Assembly: GCA_009777335.1 (NCBI GenBank)
Contig: WRMC01000003.1
Span: forward strand, 1 to 64,000
Source: Treponema sp.
GTDB taxonomy: Bacteria; Spirochaetota; Spirochaetia; Treponematales; Breznakiellaceae
Length of the DNA: 64,000 nt
Reading direction: 5' to 3'
The notes under the pieces are model-generated. The model was not told where the DNA came from. It did not search any database and saw only the letters and a list, made by a program, of their open reading frames with translations. This document shows positions 40,759-49,965 of the stretch, in pieces (the stretch's first letter is position 1; the number at the start of each line of letters is the position of its first letter). Made by a program: the position numbers and the translations under genes.

Positions 40759-42746
40759 ACACCCCCGTAGTCCAATTAGAAAACGTATTAGACTTCAACG
40801 TCCAGTTCACAGCCTATGACTCCCCCATATGGAGGGCAAGGCTATGGTGCTATAACTACGAAAAGAAACTGCCTTTCATGAATGATGAGCAGAGGAATAA
40901 CTTTGCTTTCGAGCTGTTCACTGTAATAATTGATTACGTCCCCTACATGAAAGTAACATCCTTCGATGGGCCTAATGGGTTAAGAGCCAATGACAGGACA
41001 TGGATGGTAGACCCAGACGATAACTCCCTGATATATATTCACTTTGAAGACCATAATCCGTCATTTAGCTTTATCTCATATAAAAACGGCATCATGTTTG
41101 CTTTCTCTCATGGCAACCCCGTGCAACTGGGGGATGCCAAGACCTACCCCCTGCTAGAATCCTTCCCCCAGGTGGAGGACCAGTCAGATAACTTCACCTA
41201 CCAGAAGATGCGGTTTAGCAGTGGCAACATCACGATAGACAACTCAGCGGGGATGCTGGACAGCCTGGTTGAGCTGTTTGGCAACGATGTGAACTTGTCG
41301 ATGTTCACGAACAACGAGCTAGACATCATACGGTCATACTTCATCGAGCGGTACACCCTGGGGCTGACGAAGATTGACCTGACGGTGAAAGACAAGCGGT
41401 CGAGGCTGACCTTCCAGGCTCCGAACACGTTCTATACCCGTGAAGAGTTCCCCGATATAGAGGAAAACCTGATAGGCAAGGTTATACAGGATGCCTATGG
41501 CTACTGCCGTGGGGTGCCGGGGACCTGCGTAAACAGGAATGAGTTGTATCAAAACCCAGCCCAGCCCACGGAAGACACCCTGAACAACTGGTTTATTTTC
41601 AAGTTTGCGAGGACGATATCGGAGATAGACAAAATATGGGTCAAGAAGTCTGACGTATGGACGCAGATATTCCCCGGTCTTGGTATACCTGATAATCGAC
41701 TAGTTACTAGTGGTGATTCACTTGAAACTTGGCAAGAACACCATCCTGTAGGTACAAGACCCCGAATAGTGACCAAAGACGCATTAGGCAATGATGTGTT
41801 ATCAGTCATAACCGATATGTCTGGTAAAAACCTCCCCACCAATGCTGATGGGACCCCTAACGATGGGCGGATTGCTATCTGGCGTACCCAGGCCACGAAA
41901 GAAAACCCAGGGCACTTGCACAGGGCCAACGGCAACCCCGAAGTGGTAAAGATGGACGGCGTGTTCGTAGACCTCCACACCCCCGGCGAGATAGTCAGTG
42001 ACATGATGCACTACTACGGGGACAGACCCTATGTGGCCCAGTTCTTTGATATGGACGAATGGGAAACAGAAATGAGGGGGGGCAAGGAAATTGGTGTCTG
42101 CTTAGACAAGGCCGATGATATCTACTCATGGGTGGAAAAGATACAGAATGGTTCCATGCTAGGGTTCCAGGTACTGATATACAAAGACCGATTCTCAGCC
42201 CGTGTAGACAACCCCAATAGGAAAGAGGATTTCGATATTCACTGGTCAGAGATTCTCAACCGTGATGCCATAGCCCCCGAAATGAATGGCGATGCCTACG
42301 CATCTTTTGCCACCATAAACTATTCCTACGAGTACACCGAGAAAGAGTACAAATCGGTGATTGATAAGTCCTTGCGTAATGCCATCCTCGATGTCTACAA
42401 GTACGAAAAGGAATACCACAATGATTCTTTTCTTGTACGCCCAGAGGACGCAGAACGAAAGGCCAAGATTGTCCTTGAAAACTTTATGGAGGTCCGGCCC
42501 TATATCCGTGGCATCGAATTAGAGGGGCTCAGGTGGGATGAGATAAAACTGTTTAGTACAGGGTATATAGACTTCACCATGGAACTTCCCCGGCAGATGA
42601 GGGCTATTCAAAAATACATGGCCCGGCGTAACGCCATGGGACGGATGCGGGTCAAGGTTCTACGCTGTAGCAGGGATTTGAAAAGTGAGAAAACCATCAT
42701 AGATGTCATAGGGTGCGACCCTCTGGAGGCCCTCCGTGAGGCTTAG
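40755..42746 (+). CDS. Tail hub/baseplate protein
   Basis: 663 aa, ATGA overlap with the adhesin gene. Mixed alpha/beta protein with a middle section containing TPGEIVSDMMHYYGDRPYVAQFFDMDEW and a C-terminal part rich in beta strands (LFSTGYIDFTMELPRQM). Size and position fit the central tail hub that anchors fibres and may start membrane penetration. No peptidase or lysozyme motif seen. Family not recognised. Confidence 0.6.
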   Translation: MNTPVVQLENVLDFNVQFTAYDSPIWRARLWCYNYEKKLPFMNDEQRNNFAFELFTVIIDYVPYMKVTSFDGPNGLRANDRTWMVDPDDNSLIYIHFEDHNPSFSFISYKNGIMFAFSHGNPVQLGDAKTYPLLESFPQVEDQSDNFTYQKMRFSSGNITIDNSAGMLDSLVELFGNDVNLSMFTNNELDIIRSYFIERYTLGLTKIDLTVKDKRSRLTFQAPNTFYTREEFPDIEENLIGKVIQDAYGYCRGVPGTCVNRNELYQNPAQPTEDTLNNWFIFKFARTISEIDKIWVKKSDVWTQIFPGLGIPDNRLVTSGDSLETWQEHHPVGTRPRIVTKDALGNDVLSVITDMSGKNLPTNADGTPNDGRIAIWRTQATKENPGHLHRANGNPEVVKMDGVFVDLHTPGEIVSDMMHYYGDRPYVAQFFDMDEWETEMRGGKEIGVCLDKADDIYSWVEKIQNGSMLGFQVLIYKDRFSARVDNPNRKEDFDIHWSEILNRDAIAPEMNGDAYASFATINYSYEYTEKEYKSVIDKSLRNAILDVYKYEKEYHNDSFLVRPEDAERKAKIVLENFMEVRPYIRGIELEGLRWDEIKLFSTGYIDFTMELPRQMRAIQKYMARRNAMGRMRVKVLRCSRDLKSEKTIIDVIGCDPLEALREA

Positions 42747-43194
42747 CAGATTCCCCCTATGGATACGGGTAGAAAGCGGTATCATCGTTGACACTCATCA
42801 TAGTACCGTGGCCCAGCCTGGCATGATAGAAACCCCCTGGAACTCCGAGGCTAATGTAGGTGTCCCTGTAGCCTGGTATGACGACAACTGGAAGCGTATC
42901 CCCGATGATAGGCTGGTGGAAATGGGTATACGAACTGACAACCGTGGCAGATATTGGAGCAAAGAAAACTATACGGTTGATATTACTATCCGTGATTATG
43001 ACCTTCCCATCCCAGATGGGTTTACCGATATTCCACCCCTGGGTAAACCAAGTATATGGGAAGATGACCACTGGATTGTTGACGAAGTAGAATATGCAAA
43101 CCAGCGGGCCATATTAAACCTTGATGACGTGATTTTGTTTGTGTCTGGCTTGCATGAGGGACTTAGAAGAGGGCAGGAAGTAACAGAAGCGTAA
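42736..43194 (+). CDS. Hypothetical tail-tip protein, 152 aa
   Basis: GTG start inside the end of the hub gene. Trp/Asp-rich with repeated WYDDNWKRIPDD and WEDDHWIVDEV motifs. Probably a minor tail tip or fibre-assembly component. Ends only 3 bases before the convergent lipoprotein gene, with no terminator between. Confidence 0.6.
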   Translation: MRLSRFPLWIRVESGIIVDTHHSTVAQPGMIETPWNSEANVGVPVAWYDDNWKRIPDDRLVEMGIRTDNRGRYWSKENYTVDITIRDYDLPIPDGFTDIPPLGKPSIWEDDHWIVDEVEYANQRAILNLDDVILFVSGLHEGLRRGQEVTEA

Positions 43195-43197
43195 TAA

Positions 43198-43689
43198 TTA
43201 AATAACGTCTTTTATCTTATCCCATCTACCGACATCAAAAAAATTAGTTATGCCTAACCCTGTGAATCTGTAAAAATAACCAGTCTTGGCTTGGTTTATT
43301 TTCATATAGACCATTGCTTGTTGTCCACCAGGAGATGCTGCAGCTAATTCGGCATCAAACTCCGATGGATCTAATTGTCTGAATTCATAAAGCAATTCAT
43401 CGGTGTCATAGTTATAGACTTTACCATCTTCTGAGTACGCATTGAATGTTGTTTGTCCTCCTACATTAGGACCAGTAACAGTTGTTTTAGTAAATGTGAA
43501 GTTTATATCCTGCAAAGTCCACGCCCACTGACCTATCAGCACGTCCTCTATCACCTTACTCGGTAGCTGTTCCTCATCAGTGGTATCGGTGGTTGTAGTG
43601 GTATCAGGACCCAGCCCGTCACAGGCGGACAGGAGCAGGGCCATCAGCAAGATGCTTACAATGGTAAAGGTTCTCAGTAGATGTTTCAT
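43198..43689 (-). CDS. Lipoprotein moron, 163 aa
   Basis: Reverse to all surrounding genes. Signal peptide TFTIVSILLMALLLSAC with lipobox LSAC (Cys near residue 23), then a Thr-rich linker (TTTTTDTTDEE) and a compact domain. Lipid attachment would place it in the inner or outer membrane. Its own promoter puts the ATG where transcription starts, so the message is leaderless. Phage lipoproteins expressed by lysogens often block superinfection; that role is inferred. Confidence 0.75.
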   Translation of the reverse strand: MKHLLRTFTIVSILLMALLLSACDGLGPDTTTTTDTTDEEQLPSKVIEDVLIGQWAWTLQDINFTFTKTTVTGPNVGGQTTFNAYSEDGKVYNYDTDELLYEFRQLDPSEFDAELAAASPGGQQAMVYMKINQAKTGYFYRFTGLGITNFFDVGRWDKIKDVI

Positions 43690-43724
43690 ACTCTAATTAT
43701 AGCCCAGCCACCGGGATAAGTAAA
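43687..43724 (-). promoter_or_regulatory. Leaderless promoter of the lipoprotein gene
   Basis: On the minus strand TTTACT, 17-bp spacer, TATAAT, then TAGAGT and the ATG start. The start codon lies 6 bases after the -10 box, so transcription would begin at or beside it. No ribosome binding site is possible. The AT-hook gene at 53.8 kb has the same arrangement. Confidence 0.65.
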
Positions 43725-43730
43725 TAGCCC

Positions 43731-43844
43731 TTGACAAAAAAGCCCGGTATGGTATACTGGGTATAACGGTGCTGACCGATATGCGGAGGCCCTCAATCCC
43801 CTTGCGACTTTAACCAGTGGCAGGAGGATTGGGGGCCTTTTTTA
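43731..43844 (+). ncRNA. Promoter plus hairpin RNA element B
   Basis: TTGACA 43731-43736, 16-bp spacer, TATACT 43753-43758, predicted start near 43765. The box TGCTGACCGATATGCGGAGG (43770-43789) is identical to that in element A. It is followed by stem GGCCCTCAATCC (43788-43799) pairing with GGATTGGGGGCC (43826-43837) with one G-U pair, and a T-run to 43843. Predicted RNA ~80 nt. The hairpin arms differ from element A though the design is the same, implying selection on the box and structure. Confidence 0.75.
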
Positions 43845-43922
43845 TTGGCTACCCGCCCAAAATGGCGGGGTTGCACATAAAGAAACGGGGTCTTACAGTT
43901 TTGTCAGAATATGGGGGCTGGT
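43845..43922 (+). promoter_or_regulatory. Short non-coding stretch with hairpin
   Basis: CCCGCC and GGCGGG (43852-43857 and 43864-43869) can pair; no T-run follows. Beyond that only the GGGGG ribosome binding site for the small ORF at 43923 is visible. Confidence 0.35.
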
Positions 43923-44087
43923 ATGCAGGATTTTATTGGATGCGTCAGGCATAAAGGAAAAATATACTGCTGGGACAAAAGGAACGAAACCTTCGTTGAA
44001 ATAGAACTAACTGATGTTCCCATAGAAAATGTCCCCAAAGAAGTTTATTCGGCATTGTTTAACATGATTGGAAAGCAGGAGGGCTGA
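43923..44087 (+). CDS. Small hypothetical protein, 54 aa (not in ORF track)
   Basis: ATG 43923 with GGGGGCTGGT upstream; stop just before the next ribosome-bound ATG. Begins QDFIGCVRHKGKIYCWDK, a compact beta-type start with two cysteines, then an acidic helix. Lies at the head of the fibre operon. No family recognised. Confidence 0.55.
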   Translation: MQDFIGCVRHKGKIYCWDKRNETFVEIELTDVPIENVPKEVYSALFNMIGKQEG

Positions 44088-44088
44088 A

Positions 44089-44304
44089 ATGGCTGTATAC
44101 ATGCAATTTAGGGGGTATACCTACGACCCCAAGGACACATACCGGGCTGTTGGGCGGACTATGGAGTGCTGGATTGACACCCTGGCAGATAGAGCCCTGT
44201 TGCCTCAGGTCCCGACCCGTGACTTTGACGGCGGGTCCATAGCCATCTGCAAAGAGACCGATACGACCTACGTCCTGTGGGCCACGGGCTGGGAGGTTCT
44301 CTAA
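44089..44304 (+). CDS. Small hypothetical protein, 71 aa
   Basis: ATG 44089 has CAGGAGGGC upstream, so it is preferred to the longer ORF-track start. Contains VYMQFRGYTYDPKDTYRAVG and ends in WATGWEVL; likely a small beta domain. Its stop overlaps the fibre start. Possibly a fibre-associated protein. Confidence 0.6.
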   Translation: MAVYMQFRGYTYDPKDTYRAVGRTMECWIDTLADRALLPQVPTRDFDGGSIAICKETDTTYVLWATGWEVL

Positions 44305-47300
44305 TGGACGTAGTAACCCTTAAAGAGGCGAAAAAATATACTGATTCTGTTGCCCTGAATGGGGTGGCTATACAATACCCCAGGGTAAACCCTACCAGCA
44401 AACGCTGGGAGGTCTTTAACTCTTCCACTGGTAACTACATTGATACGGGCGTGGTGGCAGAGGGTAAAGACGGCGTTAACCCCGTTTTCCGTGCTGGCGG
44501 GGCCGAGAACCGTACCCTCCAGGTAAATTACCCGCCTTCACCAGATTGGACTGATATCTACACCTTCCCCGAGGGTGGGGGCAGTATAAACCCTGCTGAC
44601 CTGATATCAGCCGACCCAGACAATACCCTTATCCTTGACGCTCAGCAGAAACTGAAGGTTCCAGCCCAGTCCCCAGGTGGGGGCTTTACCCCGAGTACGG
44701 CCCAGACGGCAGCCATGAACAGCGGGGTTACCGCTGAATGGAAAGGTAACGTAGATACAGCCCTCTCCGCAATAGACATCCCAGAATCACTTGAAGATCT
44801 GAATAACCCCACGGTCAACCCGTTCATTCGTGCAAATGACTTGCCCGACTTGACCCCTATAAACCAAGAGCTGGCCCGGCTGGAAAACGACAAAGCCGAT
44901 AAGGCCGACCTGCCCAATGTCCCTGCTTTGATAGAGGCCCACAATACCAGCGGCACAGCCCATGCTGATATGCGTCAAGATATCAACGATGCCAGGTCTA
45001 TTGCCGAGGGCCGGGCTCAGGCCAAGGTGTTCGCCACCTTTGAGGCTATGGAAACATGGCTTGCCGATCAGGCCAATGCTGACAGCCTCAACGTGGGGGA
45101 TAATCTTTATATCATCGCCCTTGACGTGCCCGATTACTGGTGGGATGGGACCCAGGCCCAGGAACTGGAAACCGAGAAAGTAGACCTGACCGATTACTTG
45201 ACCGAGACCGAGATTGAAAACCTCTTGGCTGGTAAAGTCGATGTAGCAACCTTTATCACCTACCAAGCGGCAGTACAAACCGAACTTGACCGCCTTGAAG
45301 ACGAGAAGATGAACCTGGTGGACAGCCCTGTTGACGGGGAGCTACTTGTCACCGATGCCGATGGTCAGGCTGTAGGCTCAGGCCGTAACTTCGACACTAT
45401 AGCCGATATCCCCCTCGTTAAGGAATACATCCAGCAGGGCCCTAACCAATACCCTACCTGGTACTCCCAGAGTGGACATCACCTAAACCTGGTAGACACT
45501 TACCACATTGCCATGACTATCCCCGGTCAAGGTACTGCTGATTATACCATTAGCAATAAAAAGCCCCTAACTACTAATTCTGGGCAACAGTTTAGACTTG
45601 AATCCTATCAAGGCCCGGTACGCATCATCGCAGAGGGCTACGGCTCTGCATACGAAAACATAGAAATTGAATGGTGTACCCTTGCCTCTGGCGGGGGTGG
45701 AATTGACGATATCAACGATCTGGTATCCGATGAACCAGACAATCGCCTAGAGGTTATCAACGATAAATTCTTTGTAGGCGGGGACGCAACCATAGGCCCC
45801 GATATCAGCCGTGTCTACAACGAACACATAGACGCAGAAAAGAAACGCATTGACGAATTACAACCGGGGGACTTTGTTGTCAGCCTAGAGATGCACGAGC
45901 CTTATGGAGACCCCGGCGGCGGTTCTATAAACTTTGAACATCACGTCATTGAGTTCCAACCCTACGGCGGGGTTATTAGCCTATCTGGTAGTACCCATAA
46001 TGTTGTAATCCGCAGTTTCGGCGATGTGTATACTTCGGTGGTTCCCATTGACGATATCTTTGTTGACGCATCCGGCGACTGGGACAATGTGTTCTACGCC
46101 TATGTGGGCGATCCTGCAGGGCACACGAAGCGGTGGGATAATAGGGAACTGCTGGGGGCTATTAGGGAAATAGACCCAGATGCGGGTGGAAGGAATACTT
46201 TTACTGTTGTTCCTGATTACGCAAGACCGCTTCAAGTTATAGGCACAACAGTAGGCACGCTTGTAACCGTACCCAACGACGGATTTTTACAGGTGGCAGT
46301 TGGGCAAAATGTTAGAACAGATGTGCGGATTAATGGTAGCACCACCGCAGCATTTATTATCGACCCAGCACCGCAAAACTCTACCAGTATTCCTACGCAA
46401 GTAAAAGAGGGCGACACGGTAATGGTAACGATTTCGGGTGGAACGACACCGCAGTATTATGAACTACGCTTATTTTATCCAAGAATCGTATGGGCAACCA
46501 GCGATGCCGCACAATTCCACACTAAACTGATAGGGCCTCCCGATCACGATAACATGGAGAGTATCAATCGTATCACTGCGAACAACGGTGAGTGGAAGAA
46601 TGACATAGGCGATGGGTATATGCTCATTGGCTCTGCGTCTAGTTCTGCCTGTTATGGGCGGATATTTATCAACGATGAACCTTTTGATCAGTTTTATATG
46701 AGTGCTGGATACCTTGCACAAAAAATTGTGCAAGTATCAAAAGGGCAGACTGTCCGCTATAGCATAACTGCCGGAGCAATATCACAGGTAACTGCTAAGT
46801 TTATCCCGCCGAAAGCAACAGCCCCCATAGCCCTTACTGGCGTTGACATGGTATCTAGCACCGAAAAGGGCAAAATAAACCTAGACCCTGTTACTAAAGA
46901 GGCAAGAATCAATGGCCTAGACCCTGATGATCTAGATATCAATACCGATGACCTGGTAGCAAAAGACCAAGGCACCGCCAACGCAGGTAAGTTGCTAGGC
47001 ATAGGCACTGATGGCTTTGTCGCTCCAGTAGAAGCAGAGTTTGCCAGCGGTCAGGGCAGTGTCTATCGTGAGTTTGACCTAACCGATCAACTTGACGGCA
47101 CTAAGACCACGTTTGACATAGACCCCACCATATCCCCCATGAGCATCCTCGCCTTATACTACGCAGGGCAGCGGTTAGTGGTCAACAAAAACTACACGCT
47201 GGATATGGATGCTAAGACAATCACCACGTTATTAAGCACTCCCCCTGACGCATTAGAGGGCAGGAGTTTGATACTGGTGGAGGCATCCAGGGGTGCGGTG

Positions 47301-47651
47301 GGGCCGAGGTTCCAGTCAATAACTGTACCTGGCGGGAATCATACAGTGCCATTGGATATTTCCCAGTACGATACTTTTTATTTACAGAAATCTACCAATG
47401 GAGGAAACACTACTACAATCCCTAATTTTGTAGATTCGGCAGATGCTCCGTTGGGGAAAGAGATCACGTTTATTTTCCAGGTAGTTTCTACTGGTGGTGG
47501 TGTAGCGGGTAATACTACAGGTGTCGTATGGGGAAGTGAGTTTTTTGGTAGAGCCATCCCTGGAATTGGAATGGGAGAACCCATAGGTATCAGACTAATT
47601 AAAGTTGCAAATGGACGTTGGGTACGAATGGCATTTGCATGGTCGGCATAA
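44304..47651 (+). CDS. Large modular tail fibre
   Basis: 1115 aa from ATG 44304 (overlapping the previous stop; GGGAGG upstream). N-terminal KEAKKYTDSVALNGV is a typical fibre anchoring helix. Followed by repeated low-complexity and beta-rich modules, including short heptad-like stretches (ELARLENDKADKADLP). Two copies of a DL(V/I)S..PDN motif are seen, near residues 95 and 475, and a third is in the next fibre. The C-terminal ~150 residues likely form the receptor-binding tip. Confidence 0.8.
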   Translation: MDVVTLKEAKKYTDSVALNGVAIQYPRVNPTSKRWEVFNSSTGNYIDTGVVAEGKDGVNPVFRAGGAENRTLQVNYPPSPDWTDIYTFPEGGGSINPADLISADPDNTLILDAQQKLKVPAQSPGGGFTPSTAQTAAMNSGVTAEWKGNVDTALSAIDIPESLEDLNNPTVNPFIRANDLPDLTPINQELARLENDKADKADLPNVPALIEAHNTSGTAHADMRQDINDARSIAEGRAQAKVFATFEAMETWLADQANADSLNVGDNLYIIALDVPDYWWDGTQAQELETEKVDLTDYLTETEIENLLAGKVDVATFITYQAAVQTELDRLEDEKMNLVDSPVDGELLVTDADGQAVGSGRNFDTIADIPLVKEYIQQGPNQYPTWYSQSGHHLNLVDTYHIAMTIPGQGTADYTISNKKPLTTNSGQQFRLESYQGPVRIIAEGYGSAYENIEIEWCTLASGGGGIDDINDLVSDEPDNRLEVINDKFFVGGDATIGPDISRVYNEHIDAEKKRIDELQPGDFVVSLEMHEPYGDPGGGSINFEHHVIEFQPYGGVISLSGSTHNVVIRSFGDVYTSVVPIDDIFVDASGDWDNVFYAYVGDPAGHTKRWDNRELLGAIREIDPDAGGRNTFTVVPDYARPLQVIGTTVGTLVTVPNDGFLQVAVGQNVRTDVRINGSTTAAFIIDPAPQNSTSIPTQVKEGDTVMVTISGGTTPQYYELRLFYPRIVWATSDAAQFHTKLIGPPDHDNMESINRITANNGEWKNDIGDGYMLIGSASSSACYGRIFINDEPFDQFYMSAGYLAQKIVQVSKGQTVRYSITAGAISQVTAKFIPPKATAPIALTGVDMVSSTEKGKINLDPVTKEARINGLDPDDLDINTDDLVAKDQGTANAGKLLGIGTDGFVAPVEAEFASGQGSVYREFDLTDQLDGTKTTFDIDPTISPMSILALYYAGQRLVVNKNYTLDMDAKTITTLLSTPPDALEGRSLILVEASRGAVGPRFQSITVPGGNHTVPLDISQYDTFYLQKSTNGGNTTTIPNFVDSADAPLGKEITFIFQVVSTGGGVAGNTTGVVWGSEFFGRAIPGIGMGEPIGIRLIKVANGRWVRMAFAWSA

Positions 47652-47663
47652 AGGAGCATAAAC

Positions 47664-49211
47664 ATGGATACAAGATTAAAAGGTAATCAGGTAACTCAGG
47701 AAATAGAAGGCGGGTATGCTCCCCCTCCCAACGGCATACCCATAACCGATCTATCCCCCGAGGTGCAAGAGTTGATCAAAAACGCTGGAGGGGGTGACGC
47801 AGGGAACCACATACGCATTGACGATTTTGAATTCCACCAATCCCAGGGCCATTGGGCTATACGAAGTGATACCCACCAGTTTACCCATGACGAGTTGTAC
47901 CTTATCAATATGCAATACGGTAACCAGGGAGGTACATGGGAGGGCCTAGCGGTCTTTGGTCTAACTAACGATGGGGACTATGCCTATACGCATATATCGG
48001 GATCTAACGGCACCTACGAGTTAGAGTACCGAATCCAGGATGGCGAGATACACTTTGACAATGCCTATTCCAGCGGTTTCTATGGTCATAGCGTTTTTCG
48101 GATAGGTGCCCATGGCGGGGCTGGCAACGGTGGTGAAGGAAAACCGTTTTACAGGTACGATATTTCCGGGCAGTGTAGCGGTGGAGGTGAAAACGGTGCA
48201 GACTATTACAAACTAAGTTTTTCTGTTCTAAGCAAAGAAAAACTGTTTGACATCCCATCTAGCAATATAATCCCCTACGGCAATATAAAGATTGCACTTG
48301 AAGCAGTTGGGGCTACATACTCTGAAAAAGCAATCCCCGCAACTGGGCTTTTTAGGTGGATGCAGAATAACGGCACTGTCCCCTCTTTTACTGGTACAAT
48401 TTATGCGATCTGGTGCGATGATTACCCACAGGTAAGGGTGGCCCGGCATGATAACAATAATATCGAAATCCGCAATCTTAATTTTACCAGTAACTCATTC
48501 CACGCAACCGAGACCATCATCCCTGCTGGTGGGGGTGGGGCTGGCATAGACGATGTAAATGACCTAGTAAGCACTACGCCTAATAATCGGCTGGAAGTAA
48601 GGGATGATAAACTCTATGTAGGCCCCAGTTATATCCTCCCGCAAACTGGAATCCCCATATCCGATCTATCACCCGAAGCAAGGGATAAACTGGAACAGGA
48701 AGAGAACACCGATGCCATGACCAGTTTTTGGCAGGGTAGCCTTGTCACCTTAAAACCGAATGAGAACCTAATGGCAATGACCGGGGGCCTCCAGTACGAG
48801 GTTACCTTTAACGGAGTGCCTAACTCTAAAGACATCGATCTGCAAAGTCATTTAATACTTGACAGTAAACTTTTTGACCCTGTAGATGAATTGTTCGGTT
48901 TCAACCCCGGCGATACTTACTCCAGCCTAGAATGGATGTTCCAGGAAATTCACAATTACTGCGAGCAGTACGGGCCATTTGATTATGATAATTATGACGA
49001 TCAGAATATCTATGACTATATGACGCAGATTTTTGAAATGCTAAACATCATAGACCAGATCAATCCCCGGCTCATGAGTCTTAAAATGGACTTTAGTTAC
49101 AGTGTGGAAAACTCAAGCAATCCAGTAACCGTCATGCCCCTGGGTATCTACGGGTCAAAGGGATCTAACTTAATGCTCATTCCGCACATTAAAACAGTAG
49201 GGAGTTTCTAA
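47664..49211 (+). CDS. Second tail fibre / receptor-binding protein
   Basis: 515 aa, AAGGAGC upstream. Shares with the preceding fibre the sequence style GIDDVNDLVSTTPNNRLEV and has two internal copies of a GIP(I)(T/S)DLSPE segment (near residues 25 and 330). A Gly-rich segment at about 150-175 lies inside a beta-rich domain. Probably bound to or alternating with the long fibre. Confidence 0.75.
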   Translation: MDTRLKGNQVTQEIEGGYAPPPNGIPITDLSPEVQELIKNAGGGDAGNHIRIDDFEFHQSQGHWAIRSDTHQFTHDELYLINMQYGNQGGTWEGLAVFGLTNDGDYAYTHISGSNGTYELEYRIQDGEIHFDNAYSSGFYGHSVFRIGAHGGAGNGGEGKPFYRYDISGQCSGGGENGADYYKLSFSVLSKEKLFDIPSSNIIPYGNIKIALEAVGATYSEKAIPATGLFRWMQNNGTVPSFTGTIYAIWCDDYPQVRVARHDNNNIEIRNLNFTSNSFHATETIIPAGGGGAGIDDVNDLVSTTPNNRLEVRDDKLYVGPSYILPQTGIPISDLSPEARDKLEQEENTDAMTSFWQGSLVTLKPNENLMAMTGGLQYEVTFNGVPNSKDIDLQSHLILDSKLFDPVDELFGFNPGDTYSSLEWMFQEIHNYCEQYGPFDYDNYDDQNIYDYMTQIFEMLNIIDQINPRLMSLKMDFSYSVENSSNPVTVMPLGIYGSKGSNLMLIPHIKTVGSF

Positions 49212-49212
49212 C

Positions 49213-49950
49213 ATGAAAAGCATATTTGACAAATTAAAGGGCACGAAAAACGTACTTAAAAGTTATAGGGAAGGGCTGGAACTACTGGAGGCCCAGAGTA
49301 TCGAGGCCAAGGACTTTGACGATACCTTTGTGATTGAATCGAAAGATATCAAGTGGTCATTCCCTATCGTTGCGAGGGCCATAAAGAAAAGGCAAACGAA
49401 ACTCATAGTATACGAACCCCAGGGCCCAGAGGTTTTTTGCGGAATGCAAGGGGACTATGTAAACCGGGAATACTGCGAGAAAAACGGCATTGCTATTACT
49501 CCATTCCCTACGCAGGGCGGGGCTTTGGTCTGCGATAAGGGCGATCTACTACTGGTATTCATCCATCCAGCAAGAAGCGGGGAGTTTAAGTTTCTCGACC
49601 ATGTTAAGTCCCTAATCCTCCAGTCCCTGCCCTCTTCTATTCCCATTGAAGAAATCACCATGCCGGGGAATGACATCCTGGTACAGGGCAAAAAACTATC
49701 CGGCTCCACCACTACAGTTAGGCACGGCTCCATCATCGAATCCATTTTTATCAATGGGGTGAATAGCCAGAAACACTTAGAAGCAGTAGGCCATAAAGCG
49801 GGGAAGCTCAGGGAAGTGATTAGTCTAACTGAACTGGGAAGAAACCCCGAAGAGTTTAGAACCATGCTCATTGAACTAACCGTTGAATCATACGGACTAC
49901 ATAACCATTACAAAAAGGAAAAGGGAAAAGGAAAGAATCGAAAGGGTTAA
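49213..49950 (+). CDS. Lipoate-protein ligase A-like protein
   Basis: 245 aa. The order of motifs matches LplA: PEVFCGMQ..YVNREYCEKNGI, then TQGGALVCDKGDLLLVFI where the family has RRxSGGGAVxHDxGN, GNDILVQGKKLSGS with the catalytic-type Lys, and REVISLTEL near the C-terminus. The first motif has lost its Arg pair and His, so substrate or activity may differ. LplA attaches lipoyl groups to carrier-domain lysines. No carrier-domain gene was seen in the window. Unusual between tail fibres and lysis genes. Basic tail KKEKGKGKNRKG. Confidence 0.75.
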   Translation: MKSIFDKLKGTKNVLKSYREGLELLEAQSIEAKDFDDTFVIESKDIKWSFPIVARAIKKRQTKLIVYEPQGPEVFCGMQGDYVNREYCEKNGIAITPFPTQGGALVCDKGDLLLVFIHPARSGEFKFLDHVKSLILQSLPSSIPIEEITMPGNDILVQGKKLSGSTTTVRHGSIIESIFINGVNSQKHLEAVGHKAGKLREVISLTELGRNPEEFRTMLIELTVESYGLHNHYKKEKGKGKNRKG

Positions 49951-49965
49951 GATTTGGGGGTAAAG

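Noticed and set aside
38426-49211. Diversity-generating retroelement acting on fibres
   Set aside because: No reverse transcriptase ORF and no template/variable repeat pair with adenine-biased differences was seen, although spirochaetes can carry such elements.
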